Below are positions 1-12,487 of a DNA stretch of 64,000 bases, piece by piece. Both the position numbers and the translations under genes were made by a program. The notes below the pieces were generated by a model. The model was not told the DNA's origin, did no database searches, and saw only the letters and a program-made list of their open reading frames with translations. Source of the DNA: Panacagrimonas sp041603235. Its GTDB lineage: Bacteria > Pseudomonadota > Gammaproteobacteria > Nevskiales > Nevskiaceae. The stretch lies in NCBI GenBank assembly GCA_041603235.1, contig JBFIES010000009.1, forward strand, positions 1-64,000. Direction: 5' to 3'. The stretch's first letter is position 1. Every line of letters begins with the position of its first letter.

Positions 1-2
1 CG

Positions 3-143
3 GAAATGGTGATGCCTGGTGACAACGTCAAGGTGGGTGTTGAGCTGATCAACCCGATCGCGATGGAAGAGCAGGTTCGCTTCGCTATTCGTGAAGGCGG
101 CCGCACCGTCGGCGCCGGCGTGGTCACCAAGATCCTGGCCTGA
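3..143 (+). CDS. tuf: Elongation factor Tu, C-terminal end (partial)
   Basis: This is the last 46 residues of EF-Tu, the GTPase that brings aminoacyl-tRNA to the ribosome. The visible reading frame contains MVMPGDN, REGGRTVGAGVV and the terminal KILA, which are hallmark sequences of the third beta-barrel domain. The 5' part lies outside the window, so the frame begins in mid-gene. Its position directly before tRNA-Trp, secE and nusG matches the tuf copy found beside the rpoBC cluster in many gammaproteobacteria. A terminator-like hairpin follows 27 bases after the stop. Confidence 0.97.
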   Translation, partial: EMVMPGDNVKVGVELINPIAMEEQVRFAIREGGRTVGAGVVTKILA

Positions 144-155
144 TTTCGATCGGGC

Positions 156-184
156 TTTCAAATCCACACAGGGGCGCGTACAAT
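156..184 (+). promoter_or_regulatory. Candidate sigma-70 promoter for tRNA-Trp-secE-nusG
   Basis: TTTCAA at 156-161 and TACAAT at 179-184 are separated by 17 bases, a good spacing for a housekeeping promoter. Transcription would start near base 191, about 33 bases before the tRNA. The -10 box lies largely in the loop of the tuf terminator hairpin. This is a motif match only. Confidence 0.5.
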
Positions 185-200
185 CCGCGCCCCTTTTGTT
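171..200 (+). terminator. Rho-independent terminator after tuf
   Basis: GGGGCGCG (171-178) pairs perfectly with CGCGCCCC (186-193) around a 7-base loop and is followed by TTTTGTT. It would end tuf transcription before the tRNA gene. The -10 box of a candidate promoter occupies most of the loop. Confidence 0.75.
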
Positions 201-223
201 ACGCGTAAACCAGCAGACGCGCT

Positions 224-299
224 AGGGGCGTAGCTCAATTGGTAGAGCGTCGGTCTCCAAAACCGAAGGTTGGGGGTTCGAAGCCCTCCGCCCCTGCCA
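224..299 (+). tRNA. tRNA-Trp (CCA anticodon)
   Basis: A full cloverleaf can be drawn. The acceptor AGGGGCG (224-230) pairs with CGCCCCT (289-295), followed by discriminator G and an encoded CCA end (297-299). The anticodon loop CTCCAAA carries anticodon CCA for tryptophan, and the T arm contains GGTTCGAAG. It lies between tuf and secE, a common place for tRNA-Trp in gammaproteobacteria. Confidence 0.98.
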
Positions 300-354
300 C
301 TGGGCTGGCCCATTGGCTGTTGTTTTGATTAGGTTTTACGCGTTGGCTCACTCG

Positions 355-732
355 ATGGATTCCCAGAACCAAGCCTCACAAGCGCCGCGCTTCGACTCCC
401 TGTTGCTGCTCGCAGCCGTTTTGCTGCTGGTCGGCGCAATGGGAGCGTTCTATTACTTCGCCGGCGACTACAACCCCTTGATTCGTACGGGTGGGTTGCT
501 CGCGACCGTTGCAGTGGCCCTGGCTATTGCCTATCAGACTGAGCTTGGAAAGACAGTCTGGTCCTATATCACGGGTGCGCGGGCCGAACTGCGCAAAGTG
601 GTGTGGCCAAGCAAGCAGGAAACCGTTCAGGCGACTTTGATGATTGCAGTGGTCGTGCTGATTCTCGCGCTGATGTTGTGGGGGCTGGACTCCATGTTGC
701 TGTGGGGCGTCAAGAGCCTGACCGGCCGCTAA
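355..732 (+). CDS. secE: Preprotein translocase subunit SecE
   Basis: SecE is the small essential membrane subunit that clamps the SecYEG protein-export channel. The 125-residue product is close to the 127 residues of E. coli SecE. It has hydrophobic segments near residues 15-35 and 40-58, then the conserved amphipathic stretch with ELRKVVWPSKQE, and a last membrane helix near residues 93-115. The ATG at 355 is preferred over an in-frame TTG at 313 because it gives the family length; no strong Shine-Dalgarno sequence marks either. nusG follows after 22 bases, the conserved secE-nusG pair. Confidence 0.96.
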   Translation: MDSQNQASQAPRFDSLLLLAAVLLLVGAMGAFYYFAGDYNPLIRTGGLLATVAVALAIAYQTELGKTVWSYITGARAELRKVVWPSKQETVQATLMIAVVVLILALMLWGLDSMLLWGVKSLTGR

Positions 733-754
733 AGGACTAAAGCGAAATATAACT

Positions 755-1288
755 ATGAGCAAGCGCTGGTACGTCGTTCACGCGTATTCCCAATACGAAA
801 ACAGTGTCAAAAAGGCGCTGGCCGAGCGTATTGGTCGGGCGAGCCTGCAGGACAGCTTCGGCGAAATCCTCGTGCCGACCGAAGAAGTGGTCGAAATGAA
901 GGAAGGTGTCAAGCGCACCACGGAGCGCAAATTCTTTCCCGGCTACGTTCTGGTCAACATGGAAATGAACGAGGACACCTGGCATCTGGTCAAGTCCACG
1001 CCCAAGGTGCTCGGTTTCATCGGCGGTACGCCGGACAAGCCTGCGCCTATCAGCGAGAAGGAAGCCAATGCGATTCTCAACCGCGTTGAAGAGTCCGTTG
1101 AGAAGCCCAAGCCCAAGACGCTCTACGAGCCGGGCCAGGAAGTGCGCGTTGTGGATGGCCCGTTCGCCGATTTCTCGGGTGTCGTCGAGGAAGTCAATTA
1201 CGAGAAGAGCCGCCTGAGGGTGGCTGTTCTGATCTTCGGGCGTTCAACGCCCGTCGAGCTGGAATTCAGCCAGGTTCAGAAGGGCTGA
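755..1288 (+). CDS. nusG: Transcription termination/antitermination factor NusG
   Basis: NusG binds the RNA polymerase clamp, suppresses pausing, and links transcription to Rho or to the ribosome through S10. The 177-residue protein begins with the typical SKRWYVVHAYSQYE and contains the NGN-domain segment FFPGYVLVNM. It ends with a KOW domain beginning at about residue 125 (EPGQEVRVVDGPFADFSG). Length and order match the family (E. coli 181). It is very likely cotranscribed with secE; a 105-base gap then separates it from rplK. Confidence 0.98.
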   Translation: MSKRWYVVHAYSQYENSVKKALAERIGRASLQDSFGEILVPTEEVVEMKEGVKRTTERKFFPGYVLVNMEMNEDTWHLVKSTPKVLGFIGGTPDKPAPISEKEANAILNRVEESVEKPKPKTLYEPGQEVRVVDGPFADFSGVVEEVNYEKSRLRVAVLIFGRSTPVELEFSQVQKG

Positions 1289-1351
1289 TGGAGTTTGCGG
1301 CCCTGGTGGGCTGCGGGAAGTTCAGGTTTCAGAAGTATTTTTGATGTTCAA

Positions 1352-1386
1352 CCGGGGAGCCGCAAGGCGCTTGCACCCAACAGGAG
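1352..1386 (+). promoter_or_regulatory. Candidate L1-binding leader and RBS of rplK
   Basis: The rplK leader holds a compact fold in which GGGG (1354-1357) can pair with the CCC run (1376-1378) around an inner GCC-GCAA-GGC hairpin (1359-1368). It ends at the Shine-Dalgarno sequence CAGGAG (1381-1386), seven bases before the ATG. In E. coli, L1 represses the rplKA operon by binding this part of the mRNA. I infer the same role from position and fold only. Confidence 0.4.
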
Positions 1387-1393
1387 TTTTTAG

Positions 1394-1828
1394 ATGGCCA
1401 AGAAAGTACAGGGCTACATCAAGCTGCAGATTCCGGCCGGCAAGGCCAACCCGTCACCGCCGATCGGCCCCGCACTGGGTCAGCAGGGCGTGAATATCAT
1501 GGGTTTCTGCAAAGAGTTCAATGCAGCCACCCAGAAGTCCGAGCCCGGCATGCCGATTCCGGTCGTGATTACGGTCTATACCGACAAGAGCTTCAACTTT
1601 GTGATGAAGACGCCTCCGGCGTCCTACCTGATCAAGAAGGCTGTGGGTATTACTGCGGGTTCCAAGACGCCGAACACGGTCAAGGTCGGCAAGATCAATC
1701 GCAAGCAGCTCGAAGAGATTGCCACCATCAAGATGGCTGACCTCAACGCTGCGGATATGGATGCCGCGGTGAGAATCGTCGCCGGTAGTGCCCGCGCCAT
1801 GGGCGTTGACGTTGAAGGGGTGATCTGA
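1394..1828 (+). CDS. rplK: 50S ribosomal protein L11
   Basis: L11 forms the GTPase-associated stalk base with L10 and L12 and is needed for stringent-response sensing by RelA. The 144-residue product shows the N-terminal IKLQIPAGKANPSPPIGPAL, with the proline-rich switch of the thiopeptide-binding domain. It also has KTPPASYLIKKA and a C-terminal rRNA-binding domain ending in ARAMGVDVEG. A clear CAGGAG precedes the start. rplA begins only two bases after its stop, so the two are translationally coupled. Confidence 0.98.
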   Translation: MAKKVQGYIKLQIPAGKANPSPPIGPALGQQGVNIMGFCKEFNAATQKSEPGMPIPVVITVYTDKSFNFVMKTPPASYLIKKAVGITAGSKTPNTVKVGKINRKQLEEIATIKMADLNAADMDAAVRIVAGSARAMGVDVEGVI

Positions 1829-1830
1829 AA

Positions 1831-2535
1831 ATGAGCCAGAACATCAAGCTGACCAAGCGCCAGAAAGCCCTGGCCACCAAGGTTGAAGAAGGAAAAATCT
1901 ATTCTCTGGACCAGGCTCTGGACCTCATCAAAGACGTGGCGACCGCTAAGTTCAAGGAATCCGTCGACATGGCGGTGAACTTGGGTATCGACGCCAAGAA
2001 GTCGGACCAGAACGTTCGCGGCTCCACCGTGTTGCCTCATGGCAATGGCAAGAGCGTGCGCGTTGCGGTGTTCACCCAGGGCGCCAAGGCTGAGGAAGCC
2101 ACTGCTGCCGGTGCTGACGCCGTGGGCATGGATGACCTCGCTGCCAAGATGAAAGACGGCGACATGAACTATCAGGTCGTCATTGCTAGCCCGGATGCCA
2201 TGCGCGTCGTGGGTCAGCTCGGCCAGTTGCTCGGTCCGCGTGGTCTCATGCCCAACCCCAAGACCGGCACTGTGACTCCGGACGTTGCCACTGCAGTGAA
2301 GAACGCCAAGGCCGGTATGGCCAAGTTCCGCACTGACAAGGCCGGCATTCTTCACTGCTCGATCGGCTCTGCTGATTTCGACAAGCAGAAGATCATGGAG
2401 AACATGCTGGCGGTGATGCGAGACATCCGCAAGCACAAGCCGACAACATCCAAGGGTGTCTACGTCAAGAAGGTCACGCTTTCCACGACCATGGGACCTG
2501 GTATACGGGTCGACGTAGGTTCTCTGCCGGACTGA
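1831..2535 (+). CDS. rplA: 50S ribosomal protein L1
   Basis: L1 forms the mobile stalk at the ribosomal E site and represses its own operon in related bacteria. The 234 residues equal the E. coli length. Diagnostic parts are the N-terminal LTKRQKAL, the VRGSTVLPHG segment, and the signature QLGQLLGPRGLMPNPKTGTV near residues 130-150. The start lies two bases after rplK. A 235-base untranslated region with structured RNA follows before rplJ. Confidence 0.98.
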   Translation: MSQNIKLTKRQKALATKVEEGKIYSLDQALDLIKDVATAKFKESVDMAVNLGIDAKKSDQNVRGSTVLPHGNGKSVRVAVFTQGAKAEEATAAGADAVGMDDLAAKMKDGDMNYQVVIASPDAMRVVGQLGQLLGPRGLMPNPKTGTVTPDVATAVKNAKAGMAKFRTDKAGILHCSIGSADFDKQKIMENMLAVMRDIRKHKPTTSKGVYVKKVTLSTTMGPGIRVDVGSLPD

Positions 2536-2551
2536 TCGGCAGGCAAGTTTT

Positions 2552-2646
2552 GATGTGTGGCCCCCTCAAGGGGCTGCATCGTCGAAGACCGTATGTGGTT
2601 CCGGCAGTTCTCTGCCGGCGCATTAAAGGCAGCGATGCCGCATACG
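2552..2646 (+). promoter_or_regulatory. rplJL leader RNA (L10-type autoregulatory element)
   Basis: The 235-base gap before rplJ contains a structured region. CGTATG (2590-2595) pairs with CATACG (2641-2646) and encloses two hairpins: a perfect CCGGCAG/CTGCCGG stem (2601-2618), and GGCA-GCGA-TGCC (2628-2639) with a GNRA tetraloop. This makes a three-way junction. A separate hairpin lies just upstream (2552-2580). In E. coli and Bacillus the L10(L12) complex binds such a leader to repress rplJL. The function is inferred from position and architecture. Confidence 0.65.
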
Positions 2647-2770
2647 CAGACGGTGTAACCAAAAGCTGATTGAAAGTAGTTCGATTTGCTGGCGGCGAAA
2701 CCGTGAGGTGGGGCAGCACTTGCAAAAGCGCTGGCCCGTTCGTCAACAGTAGCACCAGGAGCAAATTTGC

Positions 2771-3301
2771 ATGGCTTTAAGATTGAATGACAAGAAGGCC
2801 CTGGTTGCGGAAGTCAATGAAGTTGCGTCCAAGGCGCTTTCGGCAGTCGCTGCCGAATATCGCGGTCTGAGCGCTGGCAAGTTCGACGTTCTGCGTGCGC
2901 AGGCCCGTGAAAACGGGATCTATCTGCACGTGATCAAGAACACGCTGGCAAAGCGGGCTGTAGAAGGCACTGAGTTCGAGTGCTTGGATCCTGCGCTGAC
3001 CGGCCCACTCGTCCTCGGATTCTCTCTGGATGATCCGGGTTCGGTTGGTCGAGTCATCAAGGATTTTGCCAAGGAGAATGATGCGCTGAAGGTCACGGCG
3101 GTCGCCGTTGGCGGCACCCTTTATGGGGCCGGTGATCTTGATCGACTTGCTGCATTGCCGACCAAGGAGCAGGCGTTGTCGCTGCTCATGGGCGTCATGA
3201 AGGCACCGATCGCTCAGTTCGTCCGCACCGTCAACGAGCCCACTGCGAAGTTTGTGCGTACGGTCAAGGCCGTCGCCGATTCCAAGCAGGAAGCCGCGTA
3301 A
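2771..3301 (+). CDS. rplJ: 50S ribosomal protein L10
   Basis: L10 anchors the L12 dimers on the ribosomal stalk and, with L12, represses translation of its own mRNA. The 176-residue protein has the conserved N-terminal region AEYRGLSAGKFDVLR and the VIKNTLAKRA segment that binds 23S rRNA. The C-terminal helix (about residues 145-176) is where L12 dimers attach. It is preceded by AGGAGC and the long structured leader described at 2552-2646. rplL follows after 71 bases. Confidence 0.97.
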   Translation: MALRLNDKKALVAEVNEVASKALSAVAAEYRGLSAGKFDVLRAQARENGIYLHVIKNTLAKRAVEGTEFECLDPALTGPLVLGFSLDDPGSVGRVIKDFAKENDALKVTAVAVGGTLYGAGDLDRLAALPTKEQALSLLMGVMKAPIAQFVRTVNEPTAKFVRTVKAVADSKQEAA

Positions 3302-3372
3302 GGCGCACTTCACTGATATCTGCATTCAGCAATCGTAACCACACGTAATACGTTTTATTTGGAGTAAATCAA

Positions 3373-3753
3373 ATGTCACTCAGCAATCAAGAAATTCTTG
3401 ACGCAATCGCCGAGAAGTCCGTCATGGACATCGTTGAACTCGTCAGCATGATGGAAGAGAAGTTTGGCGTTTCAGCCGCAGCCGCAGCTGTTGCCGCTGG
3501 CCCCGCCGCCGGTGGCGCCGCCGCCGCCCCTGCCGAAGAACAGACCGAGTTCACCGTCGTTCTGACCTCCTTCGGCGACAAGAAGGTCAACGTCATCAAG
3601 GCCGTTCGCGAAATCACCGGCCTGGGTCTGAAGGAAGCCAAGGACCTGGTTGAAGGCGCACCGAAGGACCTGAAGGAAGGCGTGAGCAAGGAAGACGCCG
3701 CCAAGATGAAGACCATGCTGGAAGAAGCCGGCGCCAAGGTCGACGTCAAGTAA
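3373..3753 (+). CDS. rplL: 50S ribosomal protein L7/L12
   Basis: L7/L12 is the multi-copy stalk protein that recruits and stimulates translation GTPases. The 126 residues include an N-terminal dimerisation domain ending around residue 33. An alanine-rich flexible hinge (about residues 36-56, many Ala, Gly and Pro) follows. The C-terminal domain contains KVNVIKAVREITGLGLKEAK and ends in EEAGAKVDVK. A Shine-Dalgarno GGAG lies just upstream. A long hairpin downstream separates it from rpoB. Confidence 0.98.
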   Translation: MSLSNQEILDAIAEKSVMDIVELVSMMEEKFGVSAAAAAVAAGPAAGGAAAAPAEEQTEFTVVLTSFGDKKVNVIKAVREITGLGLKEAKDLVEGAPKDLKEGVSKEDAAKMKTMLEEAGAKVDVK

Positions 3754-3785
3754 GACTTGTCGTCATCTGCTGCATCGCGGTACGC

Positions 3786-3825
3786 GCCGGACCGGAGGGA
3801 ACCCCCCTCCGGTCCGGCCTGTCGC
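3786..3825 (+). terminator. rplL-rpoB intergenic hairpin (attenuator or processing site)
   Basis: A perfect 14-bp GC-rich stem, 3786-3799 with 3805-3818, closes a 5-base loop between rplL and rpoB. Only a short T run (CGTTTTCG) follows, seven bases after the stem, so full termination is unlikely. In E. coli this interval holds a partial terminator and an RNase III site that set the ratio of ribosomal protein to polymerase. The same role is inferred here. Confidence 0.6.
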
Positions 3826-3939
3826 GTTTTCGCCGGAATTGGCAATGAGGAATGTGCTTTGAGGTCCTGATGAGCAAAGCCCAATCCCGATTGTCTATTC
3901 CCTAGCTGTAAAAACCGTTGTTGTATTGCGAGGTCACGA

Positions 3940-6900
3940 ATGTCGTATTCGTTCACTGAGAAGAAGCGCATCCGAAAGGATTTCAGCAAATTGCCTGAAA
4001 CGCGCGAAATTCCCTATCTGCTTGCCACGCAGATCGATTCCTACCATGCCTACCTGCAGGCCGATCTGCCGCAGTCAAAGCGCAAGGAAGCGGGCCTTCA
4101 AGCCGCGTTCAAGTCTGTGTTCCCGATGGTGTCCTACAACGGCGCCGCCGCGCTCGAGTTTGTGAAGTACCGCCTCGATGAGCCGGTCTTTGAAGAAGTG
4201 GAATGCCGCGTCCGTGGCCTGACTTTCGCAGCGCCGCTCAAGGTCACGGTGAAGCTGATCATCTACGATCGCGAATCCAAGGAAAAGAAAGTCAAAGAAG
4301 TCCGCGAGCAGGAAGTTTATCTCGGCGAAATGCCGCTGATGACCGATCACGGCACCTTCATCATCAACGGCACCGAGCGTGTGGTGGTGAGCCAGTTGCA
4401 TCGTTCACCCGGCGTGTTCTTTGATCACGACAAGGGCAAGACGCACAGCTCCGGCAAACTGCTGTACAGCGCGCGCATCATCCCGTACCGCGGCTCCTGG
4501 CTGGACTTCGAGTTCGACCCGAAGGACAACCTTTTCGTCCGTATCGATCGCCGACGCAAGCTGCCCGCCACCATCCTTTTGCGTGCGCTGGGTTACGACA
4601 ACGAGCAGATGCTCGAAATGTTCCACGAAACCACCGGCTTCGAGCTGCAGGAAGAAGGTGCATTGATGGAGCTGGTGCCGGAACGTCTGCGCGGCGAAAA
4701 AGCGCAGTTCGACATCATGGCTGGCAGCAAGCTCATCGTTGAGGCTGGCCGTCCGATCACGGCGCGCCACGTCAAGCAGATCCGTGATGCCGAGATTCGT
4801 CATCTGGAAGTGCCGGACACCTATATTGTTGGACGTGTGCTGGCTCGCAATCTCATTGACGAGAACAGCGGCGAAGTCATTGCCTACGCCAACGCAGAGA
4901 TTACGGAAGCCGATCTTCCCAAGTTCCGTGAGGCCGGCATTACCGAATTGCCGACCCTCTATTTCAACGAAGTGGACAAGGGGCCTTACGTCTCGACCAC
5001 GCTGAACATCGATCCGACCACCAATCGCCTTGAGGCGCTGGTGGAGATTTACCGCATGATGCGCCCCGGCGAGCCGCCGACCAAGGACGCAGCGGAAGCA
5101 CTGTTTGCCGGACTGTTCTTCGCGCCTGAGAAGTACGACCTGTCATCGGTCGGACGCATGAAGTTCAACCGCCGTCTGCGCCGTGAAGAAATCACCGGCC
5201 CAGGCGTGCTGGATAACGACGACATCGTGGCCGTCATGTCCCAGATCATCGCCATCAAGAACGGCGAGGACATCACTGACGACATCGACCACCTCGGAAA
5301 CCGACGTATTCGCGCAGTCGGCGAAATGGCTGAGAATGTTTTCCGCACTGGTCTGGTCCGAGTGGAACGTGCGGTTCGTGAGCGCCTTGCGCTGGCGGAA
5401 GCCGACAACCTCACCCCGCAGGATCTGATCAACGCCAAGCCCGTTGGCGCTGCGATCAAGGAATTCTTCGGATCCAGCCAGCTGTCGCAGTTCATGGATC
5501 AGAACAACCCGCTGTCGGAAGTCACGCACAAGCGTCGCGTGTCCGCCCTCGGCCCTGGCGGTTTGACTCGCGAACGCGCCGGCTTTGAAGTGCGCGACGT
5601 ACACCCGACGCACTACGGCCGCGTCTGCCCGATTGAAACGCCTGAAGGACCAAACATTGGTCTGATCAACTCGCTGGCCTGCTACGCGCGCACCAACGAC
5701 TACGGCTTCCTCGAAACGCCTTACCGCATCGTCAAAGATGGCGCGGTGACCGACGAAATCGAGTATTTGTCGGCCATCGAAGAAGGTCGCTACGTTATCG
5801 CGCAGGCCAACTCCGAGCTGGACGCCAAGAATCAGTTCAAGAATGACCTGATCTCGGCGCGTTTCCAGAACGAATTTGCGTTGATGACGCCAGACCGTAT
5901 CGAGTACATGGACGTCAGCCCCCGCCAGATCGTCTCGGTGGCCGCTGCGCTGATCCCCTTCCTCGAGCATGACGACGCCAACCGCGCCCTGATGGGTTCG
6001 AACATGCAACGTCAGGCTGTGCCGACGCTGCGCACCGAAAAGCCGCTGGTGGGCACGGGTATTGAGCGCCGCGTTGCCATCGACTCCGGCAATGCCATTA
6101 CCGCAACCCGCGGTGGCGTGGTCGACAAGGTTGATGCCTCGCGCGTCGTGGTTCGCGTCTTTGATGACGAGACCGTCGCCGGCGAAGCAGGCGTGGATAT
6201 TTACAGCCTGGTCAAGTACACCCGCTCCAACCAGAACACCTGCATCAACCAGAAGCCTCTGGTGCGTCCGGGCGACAAGGTTGAGCGCGGAGACGTGCTG
6301 GCCGATGGCCCGAGTACTGATCTGGGTGAGCTGGCGCTGGGCCAGAACATGCTGATCGCCTTCATGCCCTGGAACGGCTACAACTTCGAAGACTCCATCC
6401 TGATTTCGGAGCGCGTGGTTGAAGAGGATCGCTTCACCACGATCCACATCGAAGAGCTCACCTGTGTCGCGCGTGAAACCAAGCTCGGTTCGGAAGAAAT
6501 CACGGCGGATATTCCCAACGTGAACGAAACCGCGCTGCGCAAACTCGACGAAAGCGGCATCGTCTACATTGGTGCGGAAGTACAGGCAGGCGATCTTCTC
6601 TGCGGCAAGGTCACGCCCAAGGGCGAAACCCAGCTGACGCCGGAAGAAAAACTGCTGCGTGCCATCTTTGGCGAAAAAGCCTCCGACGTAAAAGACACCT
6701 CGCTGCGCGTCCCGGCCGGCATGGACGGCACCGTGATCGACGTTCGCGTCTTCACCCGTGAAGGCGTCACCAAGGACAAGCGTGCACTGTCGATCGAAGA
6801 GTCCGAACTCGCCGCAGTGCGCAAGGATCTTAATGACCAGCAGCGCATCTTCGAGGACGACATCTACGCACGTCTGCGTAATCTGCTGATCGGCAACAAG

Positions 6901-8016
6901 GCTGATGGCGGCCCGAACAAGCTCAAGAAGGGTGCAGAGATCGATGGTGAATACCTCGACTCCATCGAGCGCGAGAAATGGTTCGAAATCCGTCTGCAGG
7001 ATGAGTCGGTTCAGTCACAGCTCGAAGCGGCTACCAAGCAGCTCAAGGATCAGCGCGCCTACTTTGATCAGCGCTTTGATTCCAAGAAGCGAAAGATCAC
7101 CGCGGGCGACGAGCTGTCTCCGGGCGTGCTCAAGATGGTCAAGGTCTACCTCGCCGTGCGCCGTCGCGTGCAGCCGGGTGACAAGATGGCCGGTCGTCAC
7201 GGAAACAAGGGCGTTATTTCGCAGATCGTGCCAGTCGAAGACATGCCGCACATGGAAGACGGCACACCGGTCGATATCGTGCTCAACCCGCTGGGCGTGC
7301 CTTCACGTATGAACATCGGGCAGCTGCTCGAAGTGCATATGGGATGGGCGGCCAAGGGCATTGGCAACAAGATCGACGAGATGATCCGCCAGCAGCAGGC
7401 AGTGGGCGATATCCGCAAGCTGCTCGAGAAGATCTACATCGGCAAGGCCGTCAAGCCAGAACGTCTCGACGAGTTCAGCGACGAAGAGATCATGGTCCTG
7501 GCCAAGAATCTCATCCACGGTCTGCCCATCGCCACACCTGTGTTTGACGGCGCAACCGAAGAAGAGATCAAGGATCTGCTCGAGCTGGCTGACCTGCCGC
7601 GTTCCGGACAGGCCAATCTGATCGATGGCCGTACCGGCGATCCGTTCTCACGTCCGGTCACTGTGGGTTACATGTACATGCTCAAGCTCAACCACCTGGT
7701 GGATGACAAGATGCATGCTCGTTCCACCGGTCCTTACTCGCTGGTCACGCAGCAGCCGCTGGGTGGTAAGGCGCAGTTCGGTGGTCAGCGATTTGGTGAG
7801 ATGGAAGTCTGGGCGCTGGAAGCCTACGGCGCGGCTTACACCCTGCAGGAAATGCTGACGGTGAAGTCCGACGACACCAACGGTCGTACCCGCATGTACA
7901 AGTCCATCGTCGATGGCGATCACCGCATGTCTGCCGGCATGCCGGAGTCGTTCAACGTCTTGGTCAAGGAAATTCGATCCATCGGTTTGAACATCGAGCT
8001 GGAACAGAACCCCTGA
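3940..8016 (+). CDS. rpoB: RNA polymerase beta subunit
   Basis: RpoB is the second-largest subunit of RNA polymerase and forms one side of the catalytic cleft. The 1358 residues match the gammaproteobacterial size (E. coli 1342). The rifampicin region starts at residue 511 (GSSQLSQFMDQNNPLSEVTH), and its usual D, H and S resistance positions carry the sensitive residues. PIETPEGPNIGLI follows shortly after. Further landmarks are PWNGYNFEDSI and GDKMAGRHGNKGV near the active centre, and the C-terminal GGQRFGEMEVWALEAYGAA. rpoC follows after 56 bases in the same operon. Confidence 0.99.
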   Translation: MSYSFTEKKRIRKDFSKLPETREIPYLLATQIDSYHAYLQADLPQSKRKEAGLQAAFKSVFPMVSYNGAAALEFVKYRLDEPVFEEVECRVRGLTFAAPLKVTVKLIIYDRESKEKKVKEVREQEVYLGEMPLMTDHGTFIINGTERVVVSQLHRSPGVFFDHDKGKTHSSGKLLYSARIIPYRGSWLDFEFDPKDNLFVRIDRRRKLPATILLRALGYDNEQMLEMFHETTGFELQEEGALMELVPERLRGEKAQFDIMAGSKLIVEAGRPITARHVKQIRDAEIRHLEVPDTYIVGRVLARNLIDENSGEVIAYANAEITEADLPKFREAGITELPTLYFNEVDKGPYVSTTLNIDPTTNRLEALVEIYRMMRPGEPPTKDAAEALFAGLFFAPEKYDLSSVGRMKFNRRLRREEITGPGVLDNDDIVAVMSQIIAIKNGEDITDDIDHLGNRRIRAVGEMAENVFRTGLVRVERAVRERLALAEADNLTPQDLINAKPVGAAIKEFFGSSQLSQFMDQNNPLSEVTHKRRVSALGPGGLTRERAGFEVRDVHPTHYGRVCPIETPEGPNIGLINSLACYARTNDYGFLETPYRIVKDGAVTDEIEYLSAIEEGRYVIAQANSELDAKNQFKNDLISARFQNEFALMTPDRIEYMDVSPRQIVSVAAALIPFLEHDDANRALMGSNMQRQAVPTLRTEKPLVGTGIERRVAIDSGNAITATRGGVVDKVDASRVVVRVFDDETVAGEAGVDIYSLVKYTRSNQNTCINQKPLVRPGDKVERGDVLADGPSTDLGELALGQNMLIAFMPWNGYNFEDSILISERVVEEDRFTTIHIEELTCVARETKLGSEEITADIPNVNETALRKLDESGIVYIGAEVQAGDLLCGKVTPKGETQLTPEEKLLRAIFGEKASDVKDTSLRVPAGMDGTVIDVRVFTREGVTKDKRALSIEESELAAVRKDLNDQQRIFEDDIYARLRNLLIGNKADGGPNKLKKGAEIDGEYLDSIEREKWFEIRLQDESVQSQLEAATKQLKDQRAYFDQRFDSKKRKITAGDELSPGVLKMVKVYLAVRRRVQPGDKMAGRHGNKGVISQIVPVEDMPHMEDGTPVDIVLNPLGVPSRMNIGQLLEVHMGWAAKGIGNKIDEMIRQQQAVGDIRKLLEKIYIGKAVKPERLDEFSDEEIMVLAKNLIHGLPIATPVFDGATEEEIKDLLELADLPRSGQANLIDGRTGDPFSRPVTVGYMYMLKLNHLVDDKMHARSTGPYSLVTQQPLGGKAQFGGQRFGEMEVWALEAYGAAYTLQEMLTVKSDDTNGRTRMYKSIVDGDHRMSAGMPESFNVLVKEIRSIGLNIELEQNP

Positions 8017-8072
8017 TGCTCCTGGCATCCGCAATCTGATTCAGTCCGACCCAACCGAATTCTGGAGTCACC

Positions 8073-12341
<4,269 letters not shown>

Positions 12342-12375
12342 TCACAGACCCTCATCAAGGTCTGAGCTTGCAAAA

Positions 12376-12402
12376 GGCCCCGCTCCGGCGGGGCCTTTTT
12401 TA
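12376..12402 (+). terminator. Rho-independent terminator after rpoC
   Basis: GGCCCCGC (12376-12383) pairs perfectly with GCGGGGCC (12388-12395) around a TCCG tetraloop and is followed by a run of seven T (about 12396-12402), with A residues on the 5' side. It ends the rpoBC transcript 35 bases after the rpoC stop. Confidence 0.95.
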
Positions 12403-12487
12403 TGCGTCAGGCGCCAGAAGCAAGCGCTCAACCTGGTTCGCTCCTCCAAAGCCGGCAATCCTCTCCCACACGCTCTAGAATTGTCCG

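Noticed and set aside
5143..6447. Long minus-strand ORF (434 aa) inside rpoB
   Set aside because: It is a shadow of the high-GC rpoB codon pattern; no domain is recognisable and rpoB itself is certain.
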